This document shows positions 45,601 through 54,616 of a DNA stretch of 64,000 bases, piece after piece. Location: contig CAMUYA010000013.1 in assembly GCA_947164865.1 (NCBI GenBank), forward strand, positions 1-64,000, written 5' to 3'. Made by a program: the position numbers and the translations under genes. This DNA is from an uncultured Lachnospiraceae bacterium (GTDB lineage Bacteria > Bacillota > Clostridia > Lachnospirales > Lachnospiraceae). Within the stretch, counting starts at the first letter, position 1, and each line of letters opens with the position of its first letter. The notes under the pieces are model-generated. The model saw only the letters and a list, made by a program, of their open reading frames with translations, was not told where the DNA came from and searched no databases.

Positions 45601-46920
45601 TATGTTGTCTATCTTTGAATTGAGTTCTTCATACTGCTGCTTTACCGGAGCGAAATCCCCGCTTAGGGAGTCCAGTTCATCCGAAAGCTCCGCTTTGCGG
45701 TTTTCCGTATCGAGTGCATCAAAGCTTTCGTTCTCCGCACTTATCTGACTGTCTATCTCCGCATTCGCGTTTTCAAGAGAATCCACCGTCACGGTAAGGT
45801 CTGTTATCGCTGACTGTTCTTTATCTATCTGAGTGTTGAGTAAGGCAAGCTGTGCATTGACCTGGGTCTTTCTGAGGGCCACCTCATCCTCAAATTCCTG
45901 TTTTTCTACATCCGAGCCGCCGGCCAGCTTATCATTTGAAGTCAGATTGTAATAGACTTCCGCGCGCCTTGCGGCATCGACCTGTCTCTCCACAAGGAGT
46001 GCACTGTCTGCCTCTTCTTCCATTCCCCGGTCAAAAAGCTCCAGGAACATCTGATGGATATTATCCATCTCTTCGTCGGACTTTATGGTAACGGCATCCT
46101 GAATGTTCGGCCAGTTGCGCATCAGGGTCATGATATCCCTGTATTCTTCAGGATAGACCAATGGGGATTTTGAATATGCTTCGTCCCATCTTTGCTCTAA
46201 AAGGCCTTTGTCCGCGGAAAGGGCCGCGTATTGCTGTTTCAGCTTTGCTGTATCAAGAGACTCCCTGTCAAAGTCCAGAGTGTCATTCTCGAAGAAAAAG
46301 TACAGGGTGCGGTACAGATAGTTTTTACTCCCTTTATCCTGCCAGGAAACCGCTCCGCTGTTGTAATACTCTTCTATGGCATCCAGCTCGGGGATGTTCT
46401 CCATATCATAAATGGAGATCATTTTAAAAATATCTATGCTGTCTCCGGTGAGCGGATCCCTGGGTATTCCGTCTTCTCCCACCACTGCTGTGATAAGGTA
46501 AGGGAAAAGCTCCGTTTCCTCTACATCTTCGGATGAGGGAAGTATCAGGTCGATGGATGAGGCATCCTTAATATTCTTCCATTTGGCCCCGTCCAGTTCC
46601 GATCTGTAATAAGCAATGGGCTGATTGTATGTATCCCGGCTCTCGAGAGCGCTCTGGTATACCTGCGCGGTGACCGCTTTGGCACACATGAGATATGTTC
46701 CCACAAAAAGCCATGATGCGGGAACCACATTCTTCAGCTCCTGAGTGTAATACTCGTAAGTGATCGCATTCGATGATGCAGGCCGGGATGAGGTAACTCT
46801 GCCCTCTGTATCATCCGCCGTAACGGTCAGAGATGAGGAAAAAGCGATAACAGGCGCAAGAATAAACGCCATAGCTCTTGCCCTAATATACATTTTCCTT
46901 TCCCTGAAATCATTAATCAT
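42658..46920 (-). CDS. Giant secreted coiled-coil protein, paralogue 1
   Basis: A 1420-residue exported protein with a signal peptide (charged start, hydrophobic core, TVTADD cleavage site). An N-terminal module (about 55-200) with WLFVGTYLMCAKAV and YYRSELDGAKWKNI, and a C-terminal module (about 1210-1420) with IYRQYLDDRSTEYVSLAAVD and WAILITPGMD, are shared with the neighbour at 46945-50676. Between them lies a very long coiled coil (about 330-880) and an acidic Glu/Asp linker. No TM, wall-anchor or enzyme motif. Coupled to the tail terminator gene, it probably forms part of an envelope conduit or tether for the CIS. Start: ATG 46920 after GCAGGGTTGAT; M10 is possible. Confidence 0.78.
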   Translation of the reverse strand: MINDFRERKMYIRARAMAFILAPVIAFSSSLTVTADDTEGRVTSSRPASSNAITYEYYTQELKNVVPASWLFVGTYLMCAKAVTAQVYQSALESRDTYNQPIAYYRSELDGAKWKNIKDASSIDLILPSSEDVEETELFPYLITAVVGEDGIPRDPLTGDSIDIFKMISIYDMENIPELDAIEEYYNSGAVSWQDKGSKNYLYRTLYFFFENDTLDFDRESLDTAKLKQQYAALSADKGLLEQRWDEAYSKSPLVYPEEYRDIMTLMRNWPNIQDAVTIKSDEEMDNIHQMFLELFDRGMEEEADSALLVERQVDAARRAEVYYNLTSNDKLAGGSDVEKQEFEDEVALRKTQVNAQLALLNTQIDKEQSAITDLTVTVDSLENANAEIDSQISAENESFDALDTENRKAELSDELDSLSGDFAPVKQQYEELNSKIDNILSETDEITGEVAALKKEKEDKLEAYQSRKAELEARIQELTDRYDAAKGKEKLLEDSRREYEEVKSYSEYVQESLLNESVRLEEYKWDADSYTKSRFTATVDSSKTYDPDKKTEADRRVEKQTDVVEDLKPLLDAARRKLNSLGETIASLEADLALEDEINALLDEYNELTGNGKQSLEDELARIDAGIDEKQGSMLAQDESGNSMLSDLKKAFDEVSGIEESYREKKEAVETKNAELDELLKAEKKHEDKLAALKDKKEKNEKRIEGKNNCIRVAKAYLEELNKKADIIADEISKIEIYEDEEGDTPYTHSINLLNIEEASIKSQLAANDSIEKALGVLKAEFIKAEAENTSQMQDGEDVSKDEKKILSGELKDINRVRTISTEVAEEVLSTTPSLEERLPKIEAALKDYQEKSLTYLKADKLSFAPTLYFLRNAAATGTPAYGRQFKYMNAYSGYSFDEDPDLTQLIEDAIKECLAARTEYEKKSIRRGETASDYAKYLLSRAVAANAPDIDSCMPYLQMLTDLVNINKDEKVHEDREIDLLYGWLLPFSMSDFRKNRTEESCHDYQFYIKALSDRESVQDAIIYVEGRLEYAYGIRNSFLTTGDGAVIESHIDWLENLLRALKERADTDEEEDDDDGLQSDLEEELERAIEEDDLVRAKKIEALLKMLADAQAAETGGEAGRDTVNPDLDETHAVSGRPDAESEILAAMLDSKDTEGYDVKGDIDRLVTVAADLGDAEDVLKQFGDDAVEYADRAKDKTAVPEGRQMSDSGKGLDIYRDLTTGEADDLIGDTFDNSNDAQKAAIVAYLADITYGDTDSGLYDYMRNLLDELIRNGSACIYRQYLDDRSTEYVSLAAVDNCRMYTGFRYVRKDGSADITMSQINNGSASYTFTVGKTLVAKNSSDTDNMDKAAGEQTDEYLRRGSNEKYCYITEDFARKYMGCGCAYVDNTDWAILITPGMDQIITEIAGILGENAKKE

Positions 46921-46944
46921 ATCAACCCTGCCCGACTCTTTAGC

Positions 46945-49900
46945 TTATTGTCCGTCAGCCTTCAGATCAAAGGCATCAAGTATAGCAGCGATCCTCTTGT
47001 CTGTCTGTGGTGTTATGAGCACTGCCCATTCCGTTCCCGGGATGTAGACACATGTGCAGTACAAAAGTGCTCCGGAAGCGCTCTCCACGATATAAGGATA
47101 CTCTTCTCCGCTTATATGTCTGATGGAGTAATCACTCTGACGAACGGTAGGTTTATCCATGCTCATCTCATCACCGTTGTTCTTACGGACAGTTTTTAAT
47201 CCATCCGAGAACCTGTAGCTGGCGGAACCTATAATGTATTGCTGCATGGATGCGGTATTTTCGGAAGAGACGAAAGCAGTCGTATCATCCACAAATCTGA
47301 ATCCTGTATATCTTCTGCAGTTGTCGACCGCCGCAAGCGACACGTACTCCGTCGAAAGATCCGACACATACTGCCTGTAGATGAAGGGATTGCCCTCGCT
47401 TATCAGCCTGTCTAACAGATCAAGTGCGTAATCGTAGGAATTCTTATCGTTACGGGCATCCGCAAAATTGATAAGTGCCGCAACCACCGCCGCCTGTTCT
47501 GCTGTACCGAAGTCGTAAGGCTCCTCTCCGTAGCTTTCTCTTATGGCGTCATCAAAATCATCTTCATCAAGAGCTAACGAATCTCCGTAATCCTTTGCAG
47601 GAAGACCGTCTCCGTGTCCTCCGCCGTTTCCGCCGGTGCCTGTCTGGCCTTCTCCTTCGTTTCCGTCGGAACCGTCTCCTCCGCCTTCTCCGGTATCTGC
47701 GCCGTTTCCGCTGTCGTCGGTTTCCGTCCCGGTTCCTTCACCGTCACCGGAGATATCTCCCAGTGCTGCGATACCGTCTTCCACAAGGTTTATGAGAGCC
47801 TTCGATCCGCCGTGGAGCTCTAATGCGTCAAGGACCTCCTGAAGCCTCGGAGATTCAAGTGCTATAAGTGCATTTATACCGGGCTCGAGATTGTCAAAAT
47901 CATTGTCTGCGATCTTTGCCAAAAGCTCATCTGCGATCTTATCCGCCGCTGCCTGCTGAGTTCCGATCTCCTGCGCCTCCACCTTTTCGGCGGCCGATGC
48001 GTCCGGATCATTCTTAACGGCTGCTCTCTTGGCATTGATATCATCTATCTGCTTCTGAATCTCGGTTATTTCGTTTTTGATCCTGTCGCCGGTTTCGTTA
48101 TCATTATTGTCGTAAGCGTTGAGCATTTCCTGCTCGAGAGTGGCCTTTTTGGCATTTAAATCATCGAGCTCATCCGTGATCTCTCCGCCTTCCTTCACGG
48201 TGTTCAGAAGGTCGTTAAGCCATTTTATGTGATCGTTGAGAGCTTCCTCGGCATAGGGTCCGAATGCATCGCCGGAGATGCCGGTTCTCTGGGCTTCCGC
48301 CCAGTTGATCCTCTCCCTGACAAAATTCAGGGCATCATTTGTCGGAAGTCTCATTGCTCTCGCTTTGATAAAACTCTGAAGCTCGGTTGCCACGGAAGCA
48401 ACACCCGCTTTCTGATCACTCAGTATCTCTTCAAGCGTTTTATCCGAGGTAAGCGGATCGGCCACAGCCTTCAGATATGTCTCTCCCGCAGATGAATGAA
48501 CACTTTCGCTGAATTTTGCATCCCCTACTTCGAGAAGCTTGTTGATGAGCGTCAGTTCCCTGCTCTTGTGTGCAATAACATTGTTTTTAACATTTCCCAG
48601 GTCTACGAGGTCTCTCAGGTTTGTGCTCACGGCGGCGCTTCCCTGTGCCGCATTGTTGATCACATTATTTGAAAGATCATATTCCATCCGGGAGACTATC
48701 GTGGTTCCCGGAGACAATGAAAGCGAACTGTATTTTATGTAGCTCTTATTACACTCTGTGATCGCATTTTCCACGGCTTCAGTGATGGATGACACTTCGG
48801 CGAAATCCTCATCCGTGTACATAATAAGATTAAAATTTCTGCCGATCTGAGTCTCGCCGTATGCAACCTGCTGATACAGAAGGTTGAGAGAAGGTCCCAC
48901 AAAATAATTGTTTTCTTCGTTCTCAACCAGGTTTTCATAAACCCTTGCTCTTCTCCCCGCATCAAGCCTTTCCAAAAGAAGAAGTGCCATATCCGCTACT
49001 TCTTTGTCATCGCCCGTGCCGCTGGCTCTGAGCTGACCGTACAGATTTCCCATTCCTTTCATCTTCCGGTCATAATCATCGGTCACTTCATCCTGAACAC
49101 ATGAAAAATGTCTCCATACTTCCTGGAAATTGTATATCCTGTTTCTTAATGTTTCTATTCCTCCGGCGGCATTTATCTCGTTTCTCCATGCCACCTCGTT
49201 TCTCCATGCCACGGGACCTCTGATGAGGGCAACGCGTGTATCGGATGTATTCCAATCGTAATTCAGTCTGGCTGTCGTGCTTTCGGCCGCGGTTTCTATA
49301 CTTTCGAGAAATCCTCTTCCGCTCTCCTCTATACGTCTGGATCCGATAAACATTCCGAAGCGGTAATCTCCGGCGTAAAAAGCTATACCTGTACGGGCCG
49401 ACACTCCCAGGATATACTTGCAGTCTTCTGCCATTGAGGCATCTCTTACAAGATATGAGTCGGAATTGAAAAATTTTGTCAGTCTGTCGTAAATATAATA
49501 TTTTGAACCCGTGTCGGTGGCAGAAACGATATCTGCATCATATTGTATCTTTAATGCCCTTAACTCGGGGATCTGCTCCATCTCATACGGATTTGAAAGG
49601 TTGAATATGTCAACCGCGGCACCGGTCTTTGCATTTACGGGCATTCCGTCGCTTCCCACAACCACCGATACCAGATATTCCGCCAGGCTTGCCTCTTCGA
49701 TATTTTCAGCTATCGGAAGGATATCCTCGAGCCCGGAAGCTCCGTATATATCACGCCAGTTGTTTCCGGCGAGCTCGGATTTATACAGCATCAGCTGCTG
49801 ATTGTATGTGCTCATGGAAGCGAGTGCCGCTCTGTAGAAGGTCTCATTCAGACACTGTGCATCTATCAGCCATGTCCCTATGAACAGAGTTCCGCCGGGC

Positions 49901-50676
49901 ACCGGTCCCTGCCCTTTTCCCGCTCTGTTAAGAATGTATTGTCCGTATGTTACGAGATTCGAGGTATCAATATACTCATAAGTGTTCTGTTCCGCAAACC
50001 CTCCTATGCTTACACTGGACACCTCGCCGATAAGTGCACTCTTTAAGCTCTCCTCCGAGATAAACGGATCGGAATCTTCATCCGTTCCGGCAAGCCTGTC
50101 ATAGACTGCGATTATCTGTGCGTCGGTAAGCAGGGCCGCAACAGTGATCTCGTTCTTGGCATAGGATGCGACCAGATTACCCATGGTATATCCGGTATTC
50201 ATCGGATCACCGAGAAAATCTTTTCCGGGGCTGTAAGGGGATCCCGGAGAGTCGGCTGATTCATCGCTCCAGGGGTTAAGTTCCGCGACAGTTACCGTCG
50301 AAACAACTCCTGTTTCCGGATCGGTCACATCCTGGGTGTACTTGTCCTTTATGAGATCTCCCAGAGCTTTCATGAATGAAGGGATATTAACAGTACTCCA
50401 ATTAGTCTCATTCGTATGAAGGCTGTAAAAAGTGTTTTTTATGACTTCATCCGTCAACTCATCATATCTTGCGGCATTTGACATGTTCTCGCTCACCAGC
50501 GCCGATATGATAGTTTCGTAAATAGTCTCGCCTTCGGCATATGCTGTTGTACTCTCTGTCATAAACAGATTCGGAAAAGAAACTGCAAGAATAAGTGCCG
50601 AGAAAAAGACACATAAAGCACGTCTTAAACAGCTTTTGATGCTATAACGTTTTCCTTTCCTCATCTTATTTCTCAT
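46945..50676 (-). CDS. Giant secreted protein, paralogue 2
   Basis: A 1243-residue exported protein with a signal peptide ending AYAEGE. It shares the N-terminal module (LFIGTWLIDAQCLNETFY, LYKSELAGNNWRDIYG, SVVVGSDGMPVNAKTG) and the C-terminal module (FIYRQYVSDLSTEYVSLAAVD, EWAVLITPQTD) with the 1420-aa protein. It adds about 200 residues at the start and has a shorter coiled coil (about 830-930), followed by a Gly/Asp/Glu-rich linker (about 985-1030). No known enzyme motif. It is preceded by a promoter with the paired TGTTGC repeats, so it opens the particle operon. The start follows AAAAGGGAAAATGA. Confidence 0.78.
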   Translation of the reverse strand: MRNKMRKGKRYSIKSCLRRALCVFFSALILAVSFPNLFMTESTTAYAEGETIYETIISALVSENMSNAARYDELTDEVIKNTFYSLHTNETNWSTVNIPSFMKALGDLIKDKYTQDVTDPETGVVSTVTVAELNPWSDESADSPGSPYSPGKDFLGDPMNTGYTMGNLVASYAKNEITVAALLTDAQIIAVYDRLAGTDEDSDPFISEESLKSALIGEVSSVSIGGFAEQNTYEYIDTSNLVTYGQYILNRAGKGQGPVPGGTLFIGTWLIDAQCLNETFYRAALASMSTYNQQLMLYKSELAGNNWRDIYGASGLEDILPIAENIEEASLAEYLVSVVVGSDGMPVNAKTGAAVDIFNLSNPYEMEQIPELRALKIQYDADIVSATDTGSKYYIYDRLTKFFNSDSYLVRDASMAEDCKYILGVSARTGIAFYAGDYRFGMFIGSRRIEESGRGFLESIETAAESTTARLNYDWNTSDTRVALIRGPVAWRNEVAWRNEINAAGGIETLRNRIYNFQEVWRHFSCVQDEVTDDYDRKMKGMGNLYGQLRASGTGDDKEVADMALLLLERLDAGRRARVYENLVENEENNYFVGPSLNLLYQQVAYGETQIGRNFNLIMYTDEDFAEVSSITEAVENAITECNKSYIKYSSLSLSPGTTIVSRMEYDLSNNVINNAAQGSAAVSTNLRDLVDLGNVKNNVIAHKSRELTLINKLLEVGDAKFSESVHSSAGETYLKAVADPLTSDKTLEEILSDQKAGVASVATELQSFIKARAMRLPTNDALNFVRERINWAEAQRTGISGDAFGPYAEEALNDHIKWLNDLLNTVKEGGEITDELDDLNAKKATLEQEMLNAYDNNDNETGDRIKNEITEIQKQIDDINAKRAAVKNDPDASAAEKVEAQEIGTQQAAADKIADELLAKIADNDFDNLEPGINALIALESPRLQEVLDALELHGGSKALINLVEDGIAALGDISGDGEGTGTETDDSGNGADTGEGGGDGSDGNEGEGQTGTGGNGGGHGDGLPAKDYGDSLALDEDDFDDAIRESYGEEPYDFGTAEQAAVVAALINFADARNDKNSYDYALDLLDRLISEGNPFIYRQYVSDLSTEYVSLAAVDNCRRYTGFRFVDDTTAFVSSENTASMQQYIIGSASYRFSDGLKTVRKNNGDEMSMDKPTVRQSDYSIRHISGEEYPYIVESASGALLYCTCVYIPGTEWAVLITPQTDKRIAAILDAFDLKADGQ

Positions 50677-50698
50677 TCATTTTCCCTTTTGTACACTA

Positions 50699-50732
50699 AA
50701 TATAGCATTTCCCCTGCAACAAAACCGCAACA
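50699..50732 (-). promoter_or_regulatory. Promoter with SARP-type tandem repeat, particle operon
   Basis: On the minus strand two TGTTGC hexamers (complement of 50727-50732 and 50716-50721) lie 11 bp apart, then 11 bp lead to a TATATT -10 (complement of 50699-50704). No -35 hexamer is present; the repeats occupy its place, the class-II arrangement used by SARP activators. The same spacing occurs before the response-regulator gene. Confidence 0.6.
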
Positions 50733-50741
50733 CCCATGATA

Positions 50742-53700
50742 TCAATAATAAGATGCTATAACCGTTTCGATCTCATTCAGCTGATTGTTGAGCAGTTTTT
50801 TCTGCGTCTTGTACGATTCTTTATCGGTCTTCGATCCTTCCCATTCTTCTGTCCGGGTCTCAACGGCGGTTTCCTTATTTGCTATACTTGTTTCGGTATC
50901 GCTGATAAGAGTATTCATCTTTACGGTAAAAGCTTCCAGCTCCATTCTCAGTCTTTCAAGCTTGGCGGTAGAGCTCTCGGCTCCGTCGGGAAGCGTTCCT
51001 TCAAAATAAAACCTTCCGTATGCTTCCTGTGCTTCTTTAAGCTCCTTCTCGTATTTCTCGATTCTTCTTTTGCTAGAGTCGGAAATAATCAAAAACAAGG
51101 ATGATTGCCCCAGTACTCTTTCAAGCTCTTTCAGCTTGCTCTTCTCTTCCTCGAGCTTTCTGATGCATTCATCCCTTTGGGCCGTGATCTGTTCGCCGTT
51201 TCTTTCCAGAGTACTTATCTCGTTATTCGTTTTTTGAGTAGTCACTTCGAGTTCCGTCTTGTAACTGTTAAGGACCACTTTCAGGACATTGATCTCGGCA
51301 TTGATGTCAGCAAGGTAGTTGGCAAGATTGGGATACCTGACACACACAAGCTCATCGATCGCTTTGTCTACATTTTCGATCTGACTCCGCAGGTCGTCTC
51401 TCTGCTTCTTCAGATCGGCCAGTCTCACTTCCTTGGCAGGATCGGTCTTTCTGAGCACGGATTCCATGTTGAGGATTTCTTTTCCGTATGCATCCGCAAT
51501 ATTATCAAGCTGATCCGCCAGCGAAATATCCGCGGTAGTACCTCCTTTGCGGATCTGTTCTGCTTTCCTTCTGGCCGCCTCCATACCGGTTGTGAGAGTT
51601 TTCATTCTCTCGACGGCTTTCTCATAATCATCTATGGAATCCGCCATCTTAACAACCGCCCGGACGTTTTCCTCACTGGCCTCAAATCCTTCCTGCTCGA
51701 GATATGCCACGGCCCACTGTCCGACCTCACTCCCGTACAGCATGGGCATGGACAACCTGTCCGCAGCATTGGCATATATATCATCGCCTTTGCTTTCAAG
51801 TGCATCCAGTATCTCTTTCTCACTTGCCGTTACACTGTTTTTGTTCAGGCTTGAAAGCTTGTTTTTATCGGCTTCTATTTCCTGCATCAGAGCAAGAAGC
51901 TCTGCGGAAATCCGGTCTTTTTCCTTTTTGTCTTTTGCGGTCTCAAGCTGACGCATCAGTGCAAGCTTTCGCGATTCTTTATCCAGCAGAGACTGATTTA
52001 TCTGATCCTTGAGAGCCTCTAACTTCTTTTCCTTTACATAATCCTCTGCGGCGGCTTTGAGTATCTCTTTTTTTGCTTCCCCCTCGTCCTGCGCATCGCT
52101 CTCTTCTCCCCCACCGAAAAGCCCGGATGCTGCCCCGGATTCGTTTATTCTTCTCTCGATCTCCTCCGCGTTCTCGGTAAGTGACCGGTTGATCTCTTCC
52201 TGAGTCACGTTGTTGTTGATATCCGACAGCTTTTTGTCTATCTCTGTCAGACGTTCTTTGTAATGAGTGACGGTGGGGGACTCGGCTTCGCCGGTATCAA
52301 CACTCTGCGCTGCCGCAAGAAGGCTCTCTACTCTTTCCTTCTCGGCGAGAAGCTCCTCCGACTTCTTCTCCACCACTATCTGCCTCGCCAGAGCCTCCTG
52401 GACATCCGCAAGTGTCACATCCTCATCGGCATAGAGCTTTTTATCGTTCGTATTGATGCTTGCTCCGCCGATATAACTTCCGTCCTGAGCAAACATCCTC
52501 ACGGTCAGTTTTCCTATGTCATTTTTGATAAATGACATATAGGTAAACGGATCATCAGACTTTACGAAATCGTTTGAGAACAGATACAGGTTTTTCTGTG
52601 CGCTTATATTATAAAAAGCCACCTCCTGATCCGTTTTGTAATTCTTGGTAACCTGCGCCTTATCGAAAGTAAAGCGCAGCTTTATCATCTCGGTATTATC
52701 ATCTTCCTCAAGGGTATACGATCCTACGTATTTTTCCGCTTCGGGATCGATCTTCTCATATCCCACCGTGATATTTAACGGTCCGTATGTGACATAGGGA
52801 TCGATAGAGCATTTGTCTATGAATTCCTCCCCGTTATAGAGAGCAATAGCCACGGAGTCCACATCCTCAACGGTAAGTGTGAGGTGTTTTATGGCATCAC
52901 CTTTCGCTGTTCGTTCACCTATCTGTCTTCCGTCCGACCAGAGTTCGAAATGCGTGATATTGTATTCGAAATCCTCCGGAATATCGATATACAGCATAAA
53001 CTCTTCCGACTCCACGATGGAACGTATGCTGTAAGTGGCACCCTTTTTGATGACAGACTGCATTGAAGCGAGCGCATCCTCCACCGCATCGCCGTCTTCG
53101 GGGGGAGTGCCGAGCCCTGCATGTCCTACCTGTGTTGTCAGGGATTCCTGCACGAAATACCTGGAGGCGGCCCCGCATGTAGTTTTATCGAATTCAAAGA
53201 GCGTTTTTGAATAAAGAGACAGAGCGTCCTTTAATGCGCTCCTGGCGCTTTCATATTCCCCCAGTTCCGTATCGTATTCTTCGAGTGAAAGCTGACCGAG
53301 TGCATTCAGCGCTTCATCATAGATAAGCTGTTCCTTCAGGGTGTTAAGGTCGCTTATGGCTGTCAGATACGCCTTTCTGGTCTCCATCAGGTTGTCATAG
53401 CCGTCGGCTATGGCGCTGTCCAGCTCATTACAGGTATTTTTGTATTCCTTTAATGCACTCTCATACTCGAGAGCGGATGTATAAAGCACGTACGGATCAT
53501 CCTCAACATAACGTATACCGTCCGTATCTCCCTTCCACCATTCCTTGGGGAACTTGAAAAAGAGTATCCTCTTTTTCCCCACCCATGGTTCATCTATCTT
53601 CTGGAGGAAAGTGTTGTAGTCTTTCTTGAATGCCCTCTTATCGATGGAGGTTCCGTCCATGGCCTGCTGCACATATCCGTCTATCAGCCCCATATCTTTG

Positions 53701-54572
53701 CCGTACTGGGAGCTCATAAGACTGTGATTGGTTTTTAAGGCAAGCTTTGCCAGCTCTTCCTCCTGCTTGGCCTCAAAGACGGTATGGTCATTTTGCCGGG
53801 CATACAGCTGAAGGCTTTCGACACTCTGTCTGTCAATGTTTGTAACCACGAAAGCATCCTCAAAGATGTATTTGTCCGTGATCTCAAACCCCACTTCTTT
53901 GCTGAGTTTATCCTTCGATCTTGTGAGTTTGGTCTGCTCCGACGACAGGCTCTTCTTATATCCTTCAAGTCTTTTTTCCTGTTGCTTTATCTGAGCCTCC
54001 GTGGCAAGTCCCAGAGCAAGTCTTGCTCTGTTCTTGAGCAGTGTCTTTTCAAGATTACTGATCCTCTGCTTGAGAAAAGTGATCTCGGCGGATGAAGTGA
54101 TGATATCTATATAGATACCGCTCACCTTTTCACTCTCCTGAAGCTTAAGATCGTTTATCTTATGCTTTAATGTGTCTATGTCATACTGAAGCTGCTTCGG
54201 CTTATAGGCAAACTCAAAGGCTTCGGCTTCATTGGGTGTGGTGGGAAAAGTGAAGTTCAGAAGCGGCGACCATCTAAAGGTCTTCATGCTCCTCTCCTTT
54301 TCCTTCAAAGAACGTATTGCGGATTCCTTGGCTGCCTGCTTAGCCTCGATCTGCAGCTCGATGGCCTCGATCTTCTCGGAATTGGCGATGGCCACTGTCT
54401 TACAGGTGGCAAGCGAAAGCACTTTCTGGGTTGCGACAGCTTCTGCTTCTTCCGGAAAAATAATAAGACATGACGAAAATGCCACAGCGGCAGTGAGTAT
54501 TCCCGCTATGATACGTTTTGCGCCGCAGATAACTCTATTTGATTTTTCTTTTTTTTCGGCGTTTCTTTTCAT
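50742..54572 (-). CDS. Secreted TolC-like coiled-coil protein
   Basis: A 1276-residue exported protein (signal peptide ending AEAVATQ). The N-terminal ~400 residues resemble the outer-membrane-efflux (TolC/OEP) fold: LSLATCKTVAIANSEKIEAI, then long paired helices with GIYIDIITSSAEITFLKQRI and NRARLALGLATEAQIKQQEK. A beta-sandwich region (about 490-690) and a long coiled coil to the C-terminus follow. TolC forms helical barrels spanning an envelope, and this organism has no outer membrane, so a wall-spanning tube or collar is the interesting inference. The start, after CGGAAAAACGG, is weakly supported. Confidence 0.68.
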   Translation of the reverse strand: MKRNAEKKEKSNRVICGAKRIIAGILTAAVAFSSCLIIFPEEAEAVATQKVLSLATCKTVAIANSEKIEAIELQIEAKQAAKESAIRSLKEKERSMKTFRWSPLLNFTFPTTPNEAEAFEFAYKPKQLQYDIDTLKHKINDLKLQESEKVSGIYIDIITSSAEITFLKQRISNLEKTLLKNRARLALGLATEAQIKQQEKRLEGYKKSLSSEQTKLTRSKDKLSKEVGFEITDKYIFEDAFVVTNIDRQSVESLQLYARQNDHTVFEAKQEEELAKLALKTNHSLMSSQYGKDMGLIDGYVQQAMDGTSIDKRAFKKDYNTFLQKIDEPWVGKKRILFFKFPKEWWKGDTDGIRYVEDDPYVLYTSALEYESALKEYKNTCNELDSAIADGYDNLMETRKAYLTAISDLNTLKEQLIYDEALNALGQLSLEEYDTELGEYESARSALKDALSLYSKTLFEFDKTTCGAASRYFVQESLTTQVGHAGLGTPPEDGDAVEDALASMQSVIKKGATYSIRSIVESEEFMLYIDIPEDFEYNITHFELWSDGRQIGERTAKGDAIKHLTLTVEDVDSVAIALYNGEEFIDKCSIDPYVTYGPLNITVGYEKIDPEAEKYVGSYTLEEDDNTEMIKLRFTFDKAQVTKNYKTDQEVAFYNISAQKNLYLFSNDFVKSDDPFTYMSFIKNDIGKLTVRMFAQDGSYIGGASINTNDKKLYADEDVTLADVQEALARQIVVEKKSEELLAEKERVESLLAAAQSVDTGEAESPTVTHYKERLTEIDKKLSDINNNVTQEEINRSLTENAEEIERRINESGAASGLFGGGEESDAQDEGEAKKEILKAAAEDYVKEKKLEALKDQINQSLLDKESRKLALMRQLETAKDKKEKDRISAELLALMQEIEADKNKLSSLNKNSVTASEKEILDALESKGDDIYANAADRLSMPMLYGSEVGQWAVAYLEQEGFEASEENVRAVVKMADSIDDYEKAVERMKTLTTGMEAARRKAEQIRKGGTTADISLADQLDNIADAYGKEILNMESVLRKTDPAKEVRLADLKKQRDDLRSQIENVDKAIDELVCVRYPNLANYLADINAEINVLKVVLNSYKTELEVTTQKTNNEISTLERNGEQITAQRDECIRKLEEEKSKLKELERVLGQSSLFLIISDSSKRRIEKYEKELKEAQEAYGRFYFEGTLPDGAESSTAKLERLRMELEAFTVKMNTLISDTETSIANKETAVETRTEEWEGSKTDKESYKTQKKLLNNQLNEIETVIASYY

Positions 54573-54616
54573 CCGTTTTTCCGTTTAAGTTTCAAGCCGT
54601 ACATATATATCTCGTA

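Noticed and set aside
47590..47740. Collagen-like or PE-PGRS-type domain
   Set aside because: The Gly-rich run has no regular G-x-y period and is mixed with Asp/Glu; it reads as a flexible linker.
51105..51854. 249-codon plus-strand open frame
   Set aside because: Antisense to the TolC-like coiled-coil gene; coiled-coil codon bias keeps the opposite frame open.
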